A program made the position numbers and the translations under genes. The notes below the pieces were generated by a model, which saw only the letters and a list, made by a program, of their open reading frames with translations, was not told the origin of the DNA and did not search any database. From Rhizophagus irregularis (lineage: Eukaryota > Glomeromycota > Glomeromycetes > Glomerales > Glomeraceae), in contig NC_089429.1 of the NCBI RefSeq assembly GCF_026210795.1, positions 3,100,001 through 3,164,000 on the forward strand: a stretch of DNA of 64,000 nucleotides. The letters are read 5' to 3'. Positions 57,165 to 64,000 of this stretch are shown here, piece by piece (within the stretch, counting starts at the first letter, position 1; every line of letters begins with the position of its first letter).

Positions 57165-58233
57165 TTTTTTTTTTTTTATGTTTTAGGAGACATCAGCATA
57201 GCCGGTTCACTAGAGCTACATGGAGAAAGCACTACAACTTAAAGTTGCAGAAATGCACTTCTACCGTTAAGCGACAGCTAACCAAGCATCTACTCTAATT
57301 ATTTAAGAAGTCCGGACGTACATCCCCCTACCCCTATATACCACACTGGGAAGATGACCCAAGTTTATACCCACACAAGGATGGATCGTAGTGTAGCAGG
57401 GTTTCTGACACAGTTATACTACCCACTAGCACCCGTCAGAAGTGAGCAACCACCTACGTACGGCAGATATAATAGAGCAGACATCTAGAAGTCCTTCCAT
57501 GATGGTTAGCTTAGAGGTACTGCAATACTAAGACTACTAATATGGTCTCACTCAAAGCCCACTACAGGCCGCGATTACCATACTAGCCCACCATAGTTGT
57601 AAATCCCCCAGTAGTAATAGTAGTGACTACTAGGACAGTAAGCTGATAAGGGTACCGGGATCACCCCTTTATTATAAGTAACCAACCCAGTTACCCAGGG
57701 ATCACCCACCAGTACGTCAATTTCACTGAGAAATCAAACCTCACCTTAGAACTTTATATACCTGTGAGCCTACGAACGTCTCCAATCAGCCTAAACCTAT
57801 TAGAAGGTAAACTACTGCTAAGACATTGCACTTGAGACTTTACCATCTATGAGGATTATCTAGCGTAGTAAACCCCACAGTAAAGTTTACCACACCCTTA
57901 GTGGTATCATAGAGTGACCACCAAGACAAGAGCTCACCCAGATGGTATGCAAGCAGTGACCATCCAGACAGGACAATAGGCTTCCCAATGGCCTCATAGG
58001 GAACACTAGGAGGACACCATGACCCTTTGTTGAAATATGCCGCCGACTGGTACATGCCCTTAGTCACATGATGCAGTCGCTACACTAATCCTGTACGATA
58101 CTATTGGTAGTAGTGCCTGCAGTAAAATTCTTTAATTTCCGTGATTGGCAGAATCGAACCTGTGGACCTCACTATACTCAGGCTTCACGAGAAGACTCAC
58201 AGACTAACCAATGAGCCAAGGGTGATCAACCCT
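57165..58233 (-). mobile_element. tRNA-derived SINE, 1.07 kb, A-tail, 15-bp TSD
   Basis: On the minus strand the head (58233 downward) has a pol III A box TGGCTCATTGG (about 58208-58219) and B box GGTTCGATTCT (58150-58160), as in a tRNA gene with a long variable arm. The body is much richer in G+C than its surroundings and has no coding frame. The tail ends in a run of A with ACAT (57165-57180). A perfect duplication CACATTTATAATATT flanks it (57150-57164 and 58234-58248). Known: tRNA head, A-tail and 10-20 bp duplication are signs of LINE-driven retrotransposition. It is long for a SINE (usually 100-600 bp). The ORF at 57840-58067 is not supported. Confidence 0.85.
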
Positions 58234-58248
58234 CACATTTATAATATT

Positions 58249-58686
58249 ACTTTTAAAGCTAATATAATATTACTTTATACTTTTGTTTTGATATTAACGT
58301 TAAAATAATTTTAATAATAAAATTACAGTAAAAAATAATGTAGACCTTTTTTATAAAGTTATATATGCAATTTTACTTATTTATTAATAAAATGCATACC
58401 AAAATACAAATTTTTACTTTAAAGTAGTAGTATTAAATGCTTTTAAAAAAGACATTTTATTACTTCTTTTTTAAAAAAAATATGAATTGTTTTTTTTAAA
58501 GACAAATGTTACATAAAATAATCTCATCCAATAGATTTGCTAGTCCAGGATAAGCATCTGGACCATGGCCCAGGATAAGAATGCTCAAAACAGCACATCT
58601 TATTTTTAGTTATGTGATCTTATTGAAGTGTATGCAAAATGTTTAAATGTCAAAAAAATGTTCTAATTTTACCGCATATTCTAAAT
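58249..58686. other. Intergenic
   Basis: AT-rich, no element or gene recognised. Confidence 0.4.
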
Positions 58687-59263
58687 GTGACAGGTTATAC
58701 TGATTATATGTTAAAATTATATATAAAGGTGTAATTTTGCTTGCTCTGCAATTTTACTTAGAACGATAAATGAGGTTTTGGCTGAAAAATTTGACTTAAA
58801 CGTGTTTTTTTAACAATATATTCAGTGATCTTTCCCAGTATCACCGTCACTTTTCTATCCCCATGTGATTTTGTGCTACATCAGCCTACAACAGTGATTT
58901 TGTAACTTTCATAACTTTTTCTTTTTTTTCTTTTTTTTCTTTAATGTTAGACAAAAAGTTTATAAAAAGCTGTAAATATCGAGTTTAAATAATTATTTAA
59001 GTATAAAATTTATTGTTAGTTTATTTTTAACTACTATATTAACTGTTTTTTATTTTTTTTTGTTTATCTTCTTTATCAAAAGATTAGAGCGTAATTTTGA
59101 TACTTTGGTCATTCTTTGAAGGCTAAATAAAGTCTTAACAAGTATAGCGAGAAGTGAAAAATTTTAAATGTTACGCAAAAAAGCAAATGAGGCTGATGCG
59201 CCACAAAAAATCACGTGGGGGTAGAAAAGTGACGGTGATACTGGGGTAAGCGTAGCCTGTCAC
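58687..59263. mobile_element. Inverted-repeat element upstream of eL34
   Basis: CCCAGTATCACCGTCACTTT and the following 35 bp (58834-58886) are inverted at 59191-59245. Outer GTGACAGG (58687) and CCTGTCAC (59263) extend the inverted pair; the left arm has an extra ~120 bp between the two parts. No target duplication seen. It ends about 90 bp before the untranslated exon of eL34 and may affect its promoter. Confidence 0.6.
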
Positions 59264-59352
59264 GTGCAATTTTGCCGTATGATGACGTAATATATTGGAT
59301 CCTTAAATCTTTCTGATCCTTCTCTTCCATCCGTCGTTTGATATTATCAAAG

Positions 59353-59418
59353 GTATTTAATAATTAGATTTTTTTATTGCGAAATTAAGATAAAAATAAC
59401 TTTTATTCTTGGTTATAG
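59353..59418 (+). other. Probable intron in the eL34 5' UTR
   Basis: AAAG|GTATTTAATAATTAG and TTGGTTATAG|AAATATAACACC form a 66-bp GT-AG intron 13 bp before the start codon. Short 5' leader introns are common in ribosomal protein genes. Confidence 0.5.
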
Positions 59419-59431
59419 AAATATAACACCA

Positions 59432-59975
59432 ATGGCACAACGTCTAACCTACAGAAGGCGCTTAAGTTACAATACTAAATCAAATAGAGTCAGAGTTATT
59501 AAGACTCCCGGTAGACTTTTTTTTATATTGAAAGGAAATAAATATATAAATAACTTTCTAATATGCTACTATCATATCTAGGTGGTAAGCTTACTTGGTT
59601 GTATGAGAAAAAACCTGCTAAAGGACCTCACTGCGGTGACTGTGGGTCTAGGCTTTCTGGAGTATGAAATTAATTTATTATAAAATTTATTTTTATGAAG
59701 TTTGTTCTATATTCATAGAAATTTTGATTAGATCCCAGCGCTAAGACCGCGACAATATGCAAGAATCTCTAAGCGTCAAAAGAAAGTACAGCGGGCCTAT
59801 GGCGGTAGTCGTTGTGCTGGATGTGTTAGAGACCGGTAAGTGCTAGATTTTTTCGTAATCAGATACTAGTTTAGTTTATTAATCTTTCTTTATGATCAGA
59901 ATTGTACGTGCTTTCCTTATCGAGGAACAAAAAATTGTCAAGAAGGTTATTAAGGCCTCCGCCACAAAAAAATGA
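59432..59975 (+). CDS. RPL34: 60S ribosomal protein eL34, 112 aa
   Basis: Four exons: 59432-59510, 59582-59661, 59732-59835 and 59900-59975 (TGA); phases 1, 0, 2; all GT-AG. The protein starts [18 protein letters not shown] and contains the CX2C...CX2C zinc site ([10 protein letters not shown] and CAGCVRDR) and [17 protein letters not shown], diagnostic of eL34, a structural protein of the large subunit. Length matches the family (110-120 aa). Intact. It is convergent with the PRP4 kinase gene, 272 bp apart. Confidence 0.97.
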
Positions 59976-60247
59976 TTTAGTTTTTTTCAAAAAGTCAATG
60001 AAAATATAGTGTTTTAATAAATATTATCTGCCATGTGCAAATATTATCAAATTTATTATTAACATTGTGATTCTTTATAATTATTACATTCAGTTGAAAA
60101 CTACGAAAATGTTTTTGTGTACTACTAGTTTAAAGCATTTGTCAGTATCTATATAACAAAATAAAATGACTTTAAATAAATATATATTAATAATTAAAGC
60201 TTGCGAAAAAAAATTTTTTATACCATTCTTGGTTATATGCTGATTGA

Positions 60248-63721
<3,474 letters not shown>

Positions 63722-64000
63722 TTTTTATAATTAACCGAATTTAGACAGATATTTTACGGAAAAGATTAAAAAAAAGTCAGTGGTTTTACTCAAACAAAAA
63801 AAAAAAAATCTCTCTCCTGAAGCCACAAACTTAAATGTAGTAAACAGTTTACTATAGAAGAATTAAAGGGGAAAACTCTAGATCGACAAAATATCTCGAC
63901 GAAAGTTAAAGCGGTGTTTATTCTGTCATAATAAAAATCTATTTTTATTTACGGGTAGAGAACCACTTTAAAACTAAAATTTGATCTTTATAGTTTGTAC
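63722..64000. promoter_or_regulatory. Upstream region of prp4
   Basis: Non-coding on both strands. It should contain the prp4 promoter and leader; a purine-rich A-run (63792-63809) is the only striking feature. No specific motif is claimed. Confidence 0.35.

Noticed and set aside
57840-58067. 75-aa ORF inside the SINE
   Set aside because: Single short frame in a non-coding retroelement body; no family resemblance.
58140-58233. Functional tRNA gene
   Set aside because: A and B boxes are present, but acceptor-stem pairing is not evident and the sequence runs into a 1-kb body with an A-tail and target duplication; it is a SINE head.

Overview
The window looks like nuclear DNA from an early-diverging, repeat-rich fungus, most likely an arbuscular mycorrhizal (Glomeromycotina) genome. 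The reasons are strong AT bias, intron-rich genes with GTAAGT/GTATGT donors and TAG/AAG acceptors, a fungal-type eL34 gene and a PRP4 kinase gene, and very many decayed transposons, including a KDZ/Plavaka-like transposase. The species assignment is inference; no database was searched.

Layout. 1-1870 is less AT-rich and holds a broken superfamily-3 (D5/DUF5906-like) helicase gene and a broken coiled-coil gene, both on the minus strand and virus-like in character. 3370-6550 is a decayed MULE with a FAR1-type zinc finger. 6880-10630 holds a tandem array, a hAT-type MITE with a perfect 8-bp target duplication, and a large fold-back element. 10633-15328 is an entire decayed hAT element whose transposase is flanked by inverted minisatellite arrays. 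15840-18430 is a broken Ty3/gypsy gag-protease-RT, cut short by a second hAT remnant (to about 20300). 20360-25150 consists of MITEs, hairpin repeats, LINE RNase H debris and several tandem arrays built from exon-like and intron-like blocks, one of which has captured a piece of the host gene PWP2.

25647-27140 encodes a TET/JBP-like 2-oxoglutarate/Fe(II) dioxygenase (one frameshift). 29602-30464 is an intact four-exon gene for a small FG/poly-Q/zinc-knuckle protein. 32022-33448 is a lineage-specific gene with hexapeptide repeats. 34466-38828 is a KDZ/Plavaka-like transposase gene interrupted by two MITEs with exact target duplications. 39681-46483 is a 6.8-kb hAT element carrying a transposase and a convergent second gene of unknown function, with clusters of a GGACAA/TTGTCC palindrome in three non-coding parts.

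46500-58250 is a stack of MITEs (pogo-like, hAT-like, MULE-like, fold-back), LINE debris and a 1.07-kb tRNA-headed, A-tailed SINE with a perfect 15-bp target duplication. The right end holds the two housekeeping genes, convergent: eL34 (plus, 59432-59975) and PRP4 kinase (minus, 60248-63721). Only these two and the two lineage-specific genes look like functioning host genes; the rest is mobile DNA at different stages of decay.
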